This document shows, in pieces, positions 39,910 to 50,599 of a stretch of DNA of 64,000 nt (positions are counted from its first letter, which is position 1; every line of letters starts with the position of its first letter). The position numbers were made by a program, and so were the translations under genes. The notes under the pieces were generated by a model. That model searched no databases. It saw only the letters and a program-made list of their open reading frames with translations, and had not been told where the DNA came from. This DNA is from Marchantia polymorpha subsp. ruderalis. Taxonomy: Eukaryota; Streptophyta; Marchantiopsida; Marchantiales; Marchantiaceae. The DNA lies in contig AP031353.1 of assembly GCA_037833965.1 (NCBI GenBank), positions 22,446,501 to 22,510,500 on the forward strand. Direction: 5' to 3'.

Positions 39910-40870
39910 ATGAGGACCGTGATGAGTTCGGAGCTTTGGGGTTCCTTGCCGCAACATCTGGTGGAAATGGTGTTGATGAGAGTGCCGTTTCTGGAAGCCA
40001 TCCATCTTCGCTGTGTGTGCAAGAAGTGGAACGAGTACATCGTGAACATTTCCCGCGTTACATGTCCTCCGGCCCTATTCGTGCGGATTCAAATGCTCTG
40101 GTTTATCAAATTTGGGGCTCCCAAAGAGAAGGTTTGCATTTCTCGTCTTCATCCTCGTAGGCGCTCGTGTACATGTGGATATTTTATTGTCTTCGCGTAG
40201 AGTTTTGGTAGTTTGTTTCGTAAACATTGATTCTTCGACAGCATTCCATACGAGCAAAAAAAAAATCATTCGCGTTCTTTTTCCTTCTATCGTGTGCAGA
40301 TGTGACCGCCTCTCGAGTTGATAACGGGAGCAGTGCTTTTCCGAAAGTATGGCTCACCGGCTCGGGATCTCGATGGTCATTCGATCCTGGGCACTGACTA
40401 CCACCCCAACCGTGTTCTTTCTTTCCGGATCAGATGGCTGCGAGGTGATATGTGTGCAGGAAATGCCATAAAGGCTCATAAAGCGGCTTGTAAAGCCACG
40501 TGTATTTGTGCACACTGCACAATTTTCCACCTTCTCCACGGCGCAATCTAAGCCGAGACTAATCGTTGCTCCCGATTGGAGTCAACTGGCATTCTGTGGA
40601 GGCAGGCACCTGTTCTCCGTGAAACTCAGTACTTTTTTGCCTGAAATGGAGACGGCCATAAATCTGAATGAAAGAAAATTGAGGGCTGCGCTCCTGTCCT
40701 GTCTGTCGTGTATGGCATGCCCATTGGTCGTAATCGGCCCCGTCGCTTTTGAAGCACGAGCATGTAAACTACCGCCTATTTCCGAAATAGGCTTGAATCT
40801 GAGACGCAGGGCATCAAACGTGTCCGCTGTCTTCCAGCGGAAATCGGACCCGAGAGAGGAAAGGTTCTGA
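39910..40870 (+). pseudogene. F-box protein gene, apparently degraded
   Basis: The frame from ATG 39,910 encodes a clear N-terminal F-box (ELWGSLPQHLVEMVL, RCVCKKWNEYI), the module that binds SKP1 in SCF ubiquitin ligases, and stays open to 40,200. Downstream pieces still look like the substrate-binding half of plant F-box proteins but lie in different frames: a WSFDPG stretch near 40,370, then FLSGSDGCEVICVQ at about 40,413-40,454, then KPRLIVAPDW near 40,553. Between them are an in-frame TGA near 40,404 and a TAA near 40,469. A possible intron (donor near 40,160, acceptor at about 40,300) does not remove both lesions. I call it a probable pseudogene; an unusual exon structure could still rescue part of it. 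It is convergent with the thioesterase gene. Confidence 0.5.
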
Positions 40871-41644
40871 CTGGTAATGGACTTGGTCGTCCTGGCGGTA
40901 GAAGCGAAATGTCAACATTCCGTATGATCGAGAGGTGGTTCAGAAAGAACAAGAGCCGTACCGTATAACAGACACATACCCCGGAATTCACGGAGAATCT
41001 TGTCTGGAAGTGGTCAATACAAACCAGGCTGTACTACATCCATGTGGGACATCATCTAGTCTCATCATCGTCACCTCGGCCCTTGGTTCCCCAGGGAATA
41101 TGGAACTCCTGCACTCCACTATGACGTTTCTTCAATATTATAACGTCACAGCCCTGGCACAAACAACCCCTCTACAGTAGCCAATTTTTCCTGTGCATTC
41201 AAAGACTGGTTCTTTCTTGTGCTTGGACAACTGCTAAAGAGCCCATGCATGAGAGTATTCATGACCCCCATGGCAGAATTTGAACATTGTCATGATGGGG
41301 AGGAGGACGAGGAGGAGGTGCAGACTGCTGAAACTGGTTACTAGTCACCGAGCAGGAGCAGTGACACGTTCATCCAAATTCGTTCATCGTGAAAGTTGTC
41401 CAACATGCTTCCATATCTTGCACGTACAGGATCAGGCAAATAATGTGTTAATCTTTTGTGCATTAAATAATGCATATTCCTGGCATGATTAAAACATGAT
41501 TACCTTTCGGATCAGCACACCCCCACTGATTTCCGGAGATCGCAGCTCAGTATATCTCGCTGCCTACGGCTTCCTCTGCACTACAAATATCTCCATCACC
41601 TGGCGTCTCACGTGACCGGACGAGCTCTGGCCCGCAATGCACAA

Positions 41645-44005
41645 TCACTGCGATGGCCTCCACACGGTTCTACCTCTGTTGATTTCTTTACCATCACTGC
41701 TTTTCTTCGTGAGATGAGTAAAATGTTTCGTGTCGATATTTTCTGTTTTCTCGATATCTGCTACTATATCTACACATTCTTCCTGATTGGCTTCTTGGCG
41801 GTACTCTATTGTGATCTTACTGACCTCGTGTGAACGTTTAACCTCTTCTGGGACTGTCTGTTTTCGCAACAAACCAAGTTTCCTACTGTGTTAGCATCTG
41901 CAACTGGCTTTGTTCTAAGAGACAAAAGAGATGACAGATGCACGAGTACAAGGGTGGAGGACATCAGTAAAATCCCAACTGACATAGGCGGGTACTGGCG
42001 AGGACTACCCACAAGCTTCTTATCATTTCGTACATGTAAACAAAATGCAAACATAATTTACCTCGATCATCCAGCTCAGATACCGAACGTTGTTCACGTG
42101 CTGATTCATGTCACAGTCTCGTTCAGAAGCCTGCAGAACATTTATCATCAGTGATGCTTGCACATTTGAACTTTTTCGAGCAGCTCAGCTCTTCAAGTGG
42201 GCAAAAAACCTCAAATTAAGGAAACCCAGTAAACCATCGCTTCTGAGCTAGTATCCGAGACATCTGACAACGAAAGGAACAAATCTTACCACGACACCCT
42301 CGATTCTGAGAGCTGCTTCTTCTCCAAGTTTGGGGATCTTCGTAGAGCTCTCTTGCCTTCTCTCTTCTGACATAGCCCACCTGCAATGTACAGGAAGCTT
42401 TATCACAGGCACTCCTTGAGAGAACATGGTTTCAATCCACATAATAAACAAACAAGTCCATGATGAATTAGTCTTATTCAAACACTTTCGAGCCTCTTAA
42501 AAGTGGCATTAAGTAACTCTGGCCCAAAGCTCAAAGGAAACAAAACATCAGTGAACGCAGGTACACCTACTTAGCGGGGCTCCTCATGTGCGGCTCAAGC
42601 TCCTGCCAGAGGTCCTCTGTCATCTTGCACAATCTCCTTGTTTGGCTGTTCATGAGCACCCAGGTGCTGCAATCACATTAACAAGGGTTAGGAAATATGT
42701 CGAGCTCGGCGCCTGGAATTACGGCCGAGGTGACAATTTCAGTAACATAAAATCTCCACGGCTTACTTGGAACATCTCAGCTATATCAAAGACATCTGAT
42801 AGTTTGGCAACATTTCTTCCAAAAAGCACAGCAAGCGAATTCCTCAACGTAAGACCCACCTCGTTGCAAACGCGATGCTCTCGCCTGTTCTAACATTCTT
42901 CACTATCCAATCCCGACGAACAGAATTCTTTCCTTCCGGCTGGAACCAAGTATCGATCTCCACTAGATCACGCCTGTTCGTTACCCATGACATTGAGGTG
43001 TCAGCACCTTCGAAAAACTATGTACCAGTACCATTAGACGACACTATGATGAATGAACTACATGTATGTCTTCCAACCTAGTGCTGATACAGAATGCCCG
43101 AGCCAAACAGAAGCAAAACGTCAATTTCCAAGAGAATGCTCAATTGAGCTGGTAATAGCTTACCACTCTGGATATTTGTCCACCTCAATGTGCATTCTTG
43201 TTGTCACGGTTATGTTTCCATTCATGTTCTTTCCCGGAGAGAACCCATACTCCATCTTCAGGACATGATTTGTCGCTGCCTCCTACCTCACAATGTAAAC
43301 CATTTCCACTACGTCAAGACGCGAACACTGAAGTATGTGAAGGAGTACTTGAGGTTCATCTTCACAATACGACTGTAAACTGAAACGATGTCACACAAAT
43401 CGGAGGGTGCAACAGATATCTAACGAGAGAGGCCAAGAATCAGGCCGTCGACAAATGTTGTCTAATTCCAAGCGGGGACAGTGATAAAAAAGATCACGAC
43501 CTGATTTGGCTCCCCATTCCGTCAATCTTTGTTTGAAAAGATCAACTCCGAAGGTTGCGACAGCCATCGCACTGCTCGCTGTGAAACAGATCAAACGGGA
43601 AAGGGGCGAGACAGAAGCATATTCCGCAGCCAGAAATTACGGGTGTACCTGGAGTAACGAAGCCAGAGTTTCCAACGAAATTCTTCCTCGAGTTGAAACC
43701 TCAGAAAATCGTATAACAAAGCGTTCTCTGAAGGTGTTGTCATCAAGAAGACAGCCGTACCCAATGTATTCATTTTCATTAACGACGGTGAGGGCGTCCA
43801 GAACAGAAACACTTTCCGTCGAAACTGATGGCGCTTGAATTCCTCGCCCGATTCTTATCCCCGTCGCTCTCGAATCTTCGAGCGAACACCCTTGATAGCT
43901 AATTTTGGTGCGCAAGCGCAGGTTGCATCTCTGGTAAGGAACACTGAAGAGCGAATGGCCGGGGACCTGAACAACACCCTGGCACCTGACGCTGCTGGCC
44001 GCCAT
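41645..44005 (-). CDS. Acyl-ACP thioesterase (FAT family), plastid, seven exons
   Basis: Hydrolyses acyl-ACP in the plastid and so releases fatty acids for export. Exons, all GT-AG and in phase: 43,649-44,005; 43,164-43,282; 42,860-42,973; 42,571-42,666; 42,290-42,380; 42,062-42,130; 41,645-41,857. They sum to 352 residues, near the FATA length. Residues 1 to about 65 are Ser/Arg-rich and look like a transit peptide. Family blocks in order are FVIRFSEV and LETLASLLQ|EAATNH (exons 1-2), TTRMHIEVDKYPEW (exon 2), VEIDTWFQPEG and RRDWIVK (exon 3), ATS|TWVLMNSQTRRL (exons 3-4), STKIPKL (exon 5) and DMNQHVNNVRYLSW (exon 6). The catalytic set Asp266, Asn268, His270 and Glu304 is present. The cysteine that follows the Glu in most family members (YRREC) is Ala305 here. 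ATG 44,005 is the first in frame. A divergent paralogue outside FATA/FATB is possible. Confidence 0.93.
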
Positions 44006-46003
44006 CGCTTCAGCTGCGCCCAGACGGATGGGTTTCTCAAGAATTGATATTCGCTCCTAGTCGGACCTACTGACAGGCTTCCCTCAATCTTTCTAAATCA
44101 AGAAACTGCAAGACCGGTCCATACGGAGGTACCGGACGAAAACATATCTTTCCCGGATTCATTCACAGTCAAAGCTCAGAGAAAAATCACAATTGCTCGC
44201 TGACCCCTGGCGGAGACCACTGTGTCCCCAATGGACAACACAACACTGGAAGCTCGTGGCAAGAAATTATTTTCTTTCTCCAATGATAGCGAGAAAAAAT
44301 TTTCTTTACATCGAGTGGCGACACCCACACTCACTCAGCCTTGACTTCTCGTCGTCCTCCTGCTCAGCTCCTCTTGCAGCGAATTATGTCGGGGTCCCTT
44401 TTTCCTCCGCCGAGGAATGACAGTGCAGGTGGGTGGGTGACATAGAACTGGAAAGGTGCAGACATGAGTGATGTGTGGGAAGCCCGGCTGGCCGCTCATC
44501 GTCCAAATCTTTCCACCCTGCGACGCTCAGAGGAGTCACCGGTACCTTTGCTACGGTCTCGCTGCCTCTCCGCCTCCCTGTTCGATCGAATAACGACCAG
44601 ATCGTTTGTATCTACGCCTAGACGCCAGCTAGAGCGAATTTGAACACCCCCCGTGCGCGTGCGGCTCTGCGCTGCTAACGTACTCGCCGGAACGTTGCGA
44701 AGCCGGCCATCTTTTCGAGAATTCCATTTTTCCTGTTTTCCTGTTTTCCTGTTTTCCTGTTTTCCTCGCAAGGCGTCTGCTGTGAAGATTCTCGTGCCTC
44801 CAAGATCGCGGCGGAGGTTCTCGATACGACATCCTCACTAGTTCTTGGAGAGAATCGGTTCTTTCGATAGTAGAAGAAAAGTGACCGAGAAAGCAATAGG
44901 CAGAATTCGCTTCGGCTTCTACAAGATTTGCACATGTCCTCTTTGACTCAATTTACCCTCGACACCGAAGAGTCCACGTTTTGGGGGGCATTTGGAATCC
45001 AACCAGGCCACAGCTCACGACTTCGCTATAGTTCTACAGAGAGTTGTCCTTTCTGTAGGAGATCTTCCCGTACCCAAAGTCCGGGTCTAGATTCTTGATT
45101 CTTGGTCTTCCTCTTTACTCTTCCTCGACAGAGCAAGATCTAGAAGTTCACGCATCCGAAGGCCTGGGAAGAAGCACTCGTAAACTCCGCAATTAAGACC
45201 GCATAAAATATTTATCTCACAAAGACAGAAACTTGTTTCTATGTCTAGATCTTTTTGTCATCCATTGATTGAAGTCAAATCGTCAATTCTCTTCAGCGTC
45301 GTCCATCACCAAACCCTTCAACACACGATGGTATGAACACGGGACTCGAAGCAAAGGTTCGTAAAACTACACAAGTCAAACGGCGTTCAGAGAATGTCAG
45401 CTGAAAAACCAAGTCCCTTGTAGACCGATACTCTAGACCTCTGTCGCCCTCACGTGTTCCACTATTTAGTAATTAGCCCGCACGAGACTTCCTGCTACAG
45501 AGGAGGTGGTGGGACTAGAGTCACTAGACATACAATGCGGTGCAATGCAACCCAAGGCGACGCAACAGAATTCGTCATCATGAAACTTTCCGTCGCAAAC
45601 TACGCGACGTGCAAGAGTTCCACGTGCACGAGAACAACTGTGGCATTCGGTGGCGCAAGAAGAACACGCAAACTCGGAAACGCACGTCGTCCACCGGAGT
45701 GCCAGACTGTGATAGTGATGTGGCCAATTTAGCACAATAATGCACATATCCTCATCAAGCCAATGTGGATTCTCGAGCCTTCGGCCCAGAGGATAGGGCA
45801 AATATACTCAGAGACGACTCTGAAACCTACGAGCTATCGTCATTCAATCCGTTAGCAATTTCTTCCATCACAAGCTGCAGTGCAGGGAAAACAAGAGTAG
45901 GAAGTCGCAAAGTAGGAATTACAGTACAACTTCCTCAAAACCTCAAACACTCTTGTCAGTCACCAGCAGACGAGAAACAATACTCTGATGTCCCTGAGCT
46001 CTG
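44006..46003. other. Upstream region of the thioesterase and 3' region of CDC123
   Basis: Both flanking genes read leftwards, so this 2-kb stretch should hold the thioesterase promoter and leader and the CDC123 3' UTR. An 8-bp tandem repeat (unit TTTTCCTG) lies at about 44,727-44,766. No further coding exon was recognised. Confidence 0.45.
44727..44766. repeat. 8-bp tandem repeat, unit TTTTCCTG, about 4-5 copies
   Basis: Near-perfect tandem copies of TTTTCCTG about 0.7 kb upstream of the thioesterase start. On the other strand it yields a repetitive Arg/Lys/Thr/Gly-rich false frame. Confidence 0.9.
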
Positions 46004-47173
46004 TCAGGCACCAGCAGCGGTCCGCTCTCGTAGAGCTTCATCCGCGGCTTCCTTCCTGATTACCTCTTCCCAGTTCCCTTTATTTATGAAGTCGATCGGT
46101 ATACCAGTACCTATCCTCATACCTGGCTGCACCAAACCTTCATGTGTCACTATTCTGAATTCCACTCTGTACTCTACATCGCAGACTACCGGTTGCTCAT
46201 GGACCTCCCCAGCTACTCTGGCTTCAATTTGACTCTCGTCTCCTCCCGAAGACTCCAAACCCATGTCTGCCAGCCTAATTCGGATCCTATCATCAAAGAT
46301 TTCGCAATTTATAGGAGTCGTCTGTTGTGGGGAAACAAGGCCAGCTGCTCTGAGTTTTTCAAAATTCTCCTGCAACTCCTCCCACGTGAAGAGCAGGGGT
46401 AAGGTGGAACCTCCCCAGGTGTTGAAATCCACTAACTTCACCTTCCCGTCCCTGGTCACATAACAATCGAATGTATAATCTTTGGATGGGAAATGATCCC
46501 GAATCTCGTCAAAGAAGAAGTCAAATATGAACTCTTCGTAATCTTCCACTTTCTCGGTCAGGGAAGCATAAAACCCTGTAACCTCTCTTTGACAGATCCC
46601 GACCAGCAATCCACCGAAAACGAAGGCCCGAAACTCAAGTTCTGGCCTGAGATCATACCACTTCCTCAAGGCCAAAACAACGACTTCAGGGCTGGATTTC
46701 GTCTGATCCTCGCATGAATCGAAAGCATGCAATAGGTCGTGGGTGACACTGTCAGACGCTTTCAGAAGTAACGAAATCTCAGCAAAATTTCTACACTGCA
46801 AATTTCCAGAGGTAGCGATCCACGTCGTGTCCTTGGGTGCCGTCCAGTTGAGTTTGGGAAAAACGGCCCCGCCTAACTCCTCTATGGATGCTTTGATCTC
46901 TTTCTCCAGGTCGCAGAATGAAGGTACTTCCGGTTCTTCGTCATCTTCGTCTTCTTCGTCCCAGTGAACGTAGTCTTCACTCTGCAACTCAGGGCACGTT
47001 GCAATGGTTCGCGTGGGCATAGCTTCGCTGGAGCTGGGTAGAAAAAGTCCATCTTCCAGGAGATAATCCACAAAAGCTTGAGGGAGAACGTGAATCTTCG
47101 TCCGCAGAGACACTCGGCGGAAACGAGGATACCATTCCTGAATCTGACACCGGAGTACGTCGATCTCCTTCAT
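46004..47173 (-). CDS. CDC123 (D123) family translation initiation factor eIF2 assembly protein
   Basis: CDC123 is an ATP-grasp-fold protein that helps join eIF2 gamma to alpha in the cytosol and so controls translation initiation. The 389-residue frame is complete and intronless. It starts with the family opening (VLRCQIQEWYPRFRRVSL, residues 6-23), then an acidic stretch (WDEEDEDDEE, 71-80), GGAVFPKLNWTAPKD (101-115), LRKWYDLRPELEFRAFV (169-185), VGICQREVTGFY (191-202), and the metal/ATP-site block GKVKLVDFNTWGG (243-255) followed by LLFTWEEL (260-267). The C-terminus after about 340 is more variable. The ATG at 47,173 fits the conserved N-terminus exactly. It is divergent from the HIT zinc-finger gene. 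Confidence 0.96.
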   Translation of the reverse strand: MKEIDVLRCQIQEWYPRFRRVSLRTKIHVLPQAFVDYLLEDGLFLPSSSEAMPTRTIATCPELQSEDYVHWDEEDEDDEEPEVPSFCDLEKEIKASIEELGGAVFPKLNWTAPKDTTWIATSGNLQCRNFAEISLLLKASDSVTHDLLHAFDSCEDQTKSSPEVVVLALRKWYDLRPELEFRAFVFGGLLVGICQREVTGFYASLTEKVEDYEEFIFDFFFDEIRDHFPSKDYTFDCYVTRDGKVKLVDFNTWGGSTLPLLFTWEELQENFEKLRAAGLVSPQQTTPINCEIFDDRIRIRLADMGLESSGGDESQIEARVAGEVHEQPVVCDVEYRVEFRIVTHEGLVQPGMRIGTGIPIDFINKGNWEEVIRKEAADEALRERTAAGA

Positions 47174-48241
47174 CTGAGAAATCCACTGCCCTGTTCCCTA
47201 AAATCCCCAGAGACTCAAAATCGAATGACGATCCTCGTGAGAAATTACTTACGATTCAGGTCGAACCTGATTCCAGAGCACATTTCTGAACCCTTCTCAC
47301 CGACGCAGAGAAAATTGGATGAAACGTCGCTTCGAATCAAACAGACAACTACACTCCTCTAGCCCAAAATGTTCACTTCCTGCACTGAAATCACCATCAA
47401 CTAACTACCTGCTCCCAGACCTGAGACCTAAGTGTGCCCAATGTGTTCCACCCACGAACAGCAAGACAGTCGATTCGTTCTAGGCTTTTGCCAGTGTGCA
47501 GATTCCACCCCACATTCGCGACACAAGACAACAATACCTCCCTCCTCCTTCCCCCTTCCCCGGCTTGAAGTCCCGGCAGCTGAGGCAAGAAGAAGATCTT
47601 AGCTCGGCCGGAGAGCTTATGTACTCAAGCCCACTCGCGTACAGTCAAATGTATGCCAAGCAGTAAAAGTCAAAACTGATCCTACCTGTCCATAGTCTAC
47701 TGGCCAGTGGTCTCAACTTTTCCACATCACATCATCGATCGCGGAACATTTGTCAGGCTACGTCCAGAAGTCGATCGTAAGCGGCACGAATTTCGCCGTG
47801 CGGTTTTATACGATTGACTTCGAACTTATGGAAATGTAGAAGACCTATAGATGACGTTGAATGGAAGGATGGGAGAAGAGTGCGAGGAGAATTTTTGGTG
47901 GAACTCACAGTCTCTTGCTAACCCTGGAAACTGACACGACCCTGAACCCTAAACCTATACAGGTTCTGTAGCCTTGCCACGTCTAGAAGAGTTCTCGTTC
48001 GCGCGAAACCTTGAGGTTAGGAGGATGTAGGCCCCACTCGGTGATTTTGGGGATGTGAATTTGAAGTTATTGTCAGAGCGCTCCCTGCGAGTCTCCCGTG
48101 GACCTGCATACAGGAAGTCGGGCAGGGTGAATTTTCTGTGTTTCTACAAATGTTTTGGATCGGAGCACACAGCCTCGTGTTCTGTCCACATTTTTAGTTG
48201 TTTTTTAACAAGAGCCGGAGATCACCCTTCAGTAGCGGAAT
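47174..48241. promoter_or_regulatory. Divergent intergenic region between CDC123 and ZNHIT2, with a telo-box-like element
   Basis: About 1.1 kb separates the CDC123 ATG (leftwards) from the open frame of the HIT zinc-finger gene (rightwards), so promoters and leaders of both genes must lie here. AACCCTAAACC at 47,945-47,955 resembles the plant telo-box, common in promoters of translation-related genes; it is one mismatch from the full AAACCCTAA form. Bidirectional promoter use is inferred only from the arrangement. Confidence 0.4.
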
Positions 48242-50599
48242 TTGGACAATTGTCTGCGTGTGTGTGTGTGTCGACTTCGGGAACATGGTGCTGGCTTTTT
48301 CTATGGAAGGGCGTCTGAAAGGGCTTCGAGAAACTTCACAGCGGGGATTGCAACATGCATCGCTACTGAGGTCCAGCTGGGAGGATTCGAACTAATTGCC
48401 CAACCTGAAGCAGAGATTTTTTCAGCCAAGGCCTGGAATGGAGACATCCGTCTCGAGCTCGTTTCAGGCTGGGCAGGGGAATGCTATCATTTGCAAGATG
48501 TAAGAACAGCCGATTCTAGTCCTGAATTACGTTTTTGCGTAACGTGAGGGTGTGTTTTTGAGCTGAATTCTCTCTTGCACTGAGGCAGTGAATCTCAAGG
48601 TTGCAGAGATATGACTCTCTGTATTCTTTTCCTCTGTTACGGCGAAAATGAGATGTTCTTTCCAAAGGACATCTAGCTCGTTCTGTTTCGTTTGTCGCTT
48701 ATACAATTTGAATGGTTGGCAGATGTCAGAAGCAATTCTCGAAATATACTTGCCCAAGATGCAACTTAAGATACTGTTCTTTGGCATGCTACAAGGTGAG
48801 GCTCTTTCCCTCCTGTGCCTAGGTCAATTTATCGTTTTTAGAAATGGGTCAGGACTTGTGAATTCATCGGTGTGCTTACCGCAACTCTTCCTGGTCGATC
48901 ATTCTCGTGCAGGGTCATAGTCTGCAATGTACGGAATCTTTCATGCGGGAGAACGTTCTGGAAGGATTGCACGATCTGCACGCTACCAGTGAAGTAAAGG
49001 AAAAAACTTTGGACATGCTGAAACGCTTACATTTTGATGAAGCAGGTCGAAGCATTCTTGAAGATGAAAGCCTCGCTACTTGTGACGATGCAGAAGCTGA
49101 ATTCGAAGGTGATGAAGGTATTTAGTGCTCTAACGTATTCTTTTAGGTCCGCACGTCTTCGTAGCTCAAGCAAAATATCAAGATGGGTATGTGCTTTTTG
49201 ACTGGACTGCAGAGTATTAACCGTCTGAACAAACAGTAGGTGTTGGAAGTCAGCTGTCCCTGTGAAGCTCACTTGAATCTGCTGCCTCCATGAATCAGGA
49301 ACATTTTTTTCGAACAGAACTCTTCAGTTGATTGCAGAAGGTGCGTCAATTATTCAAATCTGCACTATTCACACCTTCAGGTCGTCTGGTTTTGCTGTTT
49401 CTTCAATTTTGTCCATCAAACAAAGACTGTAATACCATGTTGAGTGCTGTTACTCATCCCGTAGCGGTTTCATAGTCCAGGGAAGTTGAATTATGATTCG
49501 CATTATTAGTATATGGTGTTGTTGCCCCGAATACATCCAGTGTACTAAAGCTGAAACTCATTCAGGTCGTGATCTCACCTTGGACGAACTTTCTGAGGAA
49601 GAGAGGAAAGCTTTTATGCGTTCTTTAGCTGCAGGGGAGGTCAGTCACCTTATTCAGCCGTGGAACCCATGGTGGCTGAATCCTCTTGCAAAAACTGTTT
49701 CCATCACAAAACAAGGGAGTCGTCTCGTACAGCCCGTCCATTCTTCAGATGACAACCATTCCAGGCAGCCAGAGATTTCAAGGGGCGATGAAGTGGAGGA
49801 AGTGGAGCTTGATTTTAGTGAAGTGCCTGCACCCCCTTCTGAACCCCTTTCTCCACTGAAGAAGCTAACACAGAAGGAACCTTCTCCATTACTACCAGTA
49901 CACTTGTCAGAGGTTATTTACGCCTACTGCTTCACTCTGAGGTATTATAACGGTGATTGGCGTAGCGAGCCATTAGAAGCAACTTTAGCATTTTTCAGCG
50001 TCTCTCACGTAATGGGTCAAGCAGCGGTGCCAGAATCTGTCGGTGTAGCCTTTGCTGAAGCTTTGAAGACTGTCTGCTCCCCTGTCTTCAAGCACGCTGG
50101 AGGATTCGCTTTTGGACTCGCCTTGTTCGATGATTGTGCAGCTGTCCTGCAGCTCGGAAGAGCTTGCATAATTTGTGCATTAGCCGACTTACGTAGGATG
50201 CTTGAGAATGCTAAGCGGGATCTGGAATTGGAGTTGGTGTCTAGTAAGAAGACAGAACCTGTTGGTAACCAGGAGTCGGAGAGAGGCAGTGAATTGCGAG
50301 TCTCGTCCACAAAGTTGAAGGCCGGACCTCTTGCAGTTAAGACTTCACGGAACACTACGAAGATTCGAAGTGGTCGCAAGAACGAGATGATGAAAATAGA
50401 GGCAGGCCTGAGAAAACTCTTCTTTATGTTGTGCTGGACAAATGAGCAGATGGATGAAGTTTTCTCATCGCTTGCTGCATTAGTGGAGACCGAAAAAGCC
50501 AGGGCACTGGAGACAAGACCATCCAGTACACTTGGGTTGGTAGGGATGAACGACTCGAAGCCTATCAAGGAGCGGCCTCTGGTGCAGGAGATTGCTTGA
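48242..50599 (+). CDS. ZNHIT2-type HIT zinc-finger protein, start unresolved
   Basis: ZNHIT2 relatives bind the R2TP (RUVBL1/2) chaperone and assist assembly of the U5 snRNP and other large complexes. Exons: open frame from 48,242 (true 5' limit unknown) to 48,543; 48,723-48,795; 48,913-49,117; 49,566-50,599. All junctions are GT-AG and in phase. The finger is split by two introns: FCVT|CQKQFSKYTCPRC and RYCSLACYK|GHSLQC, giving seven Cys and one His. Then come ESFMRENV, LSEEERKAFMRSLAAGE and IQPWNPWWLNP, a conserved middle block (VIYAYCFTLRYYNGDW), KLFFMLCWTNEQ and a terminal LVQEIA, all in ZNHIT2 order. The first exon's frame has no ATG between 48,242 and 48,543, so either an upstream exon supplies the start or part of this frame is intron or leader. 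Only the last codons before 48,543 are certain. Confidence 0.9.

Noticed and set aside
43391..43594. Minus-strand frame inside the thioesterase gene reading AMAVATFGVDLF, first considered as exon 2
   Set aside because: It cannot join exon 1 in phase with a good donor. The segment at 43,164-43,282 joins perfectly and carries the expected EAATNH and RMHIEV blocks, so this frame is intronic.
48115..48190. Cys-rich string (YKC...CSV) first considered as the HIT finger
   Set aside because: Cys spacing does not fit the HIT pattern. The true finger is at 48,530-48,930 with correct spacing.
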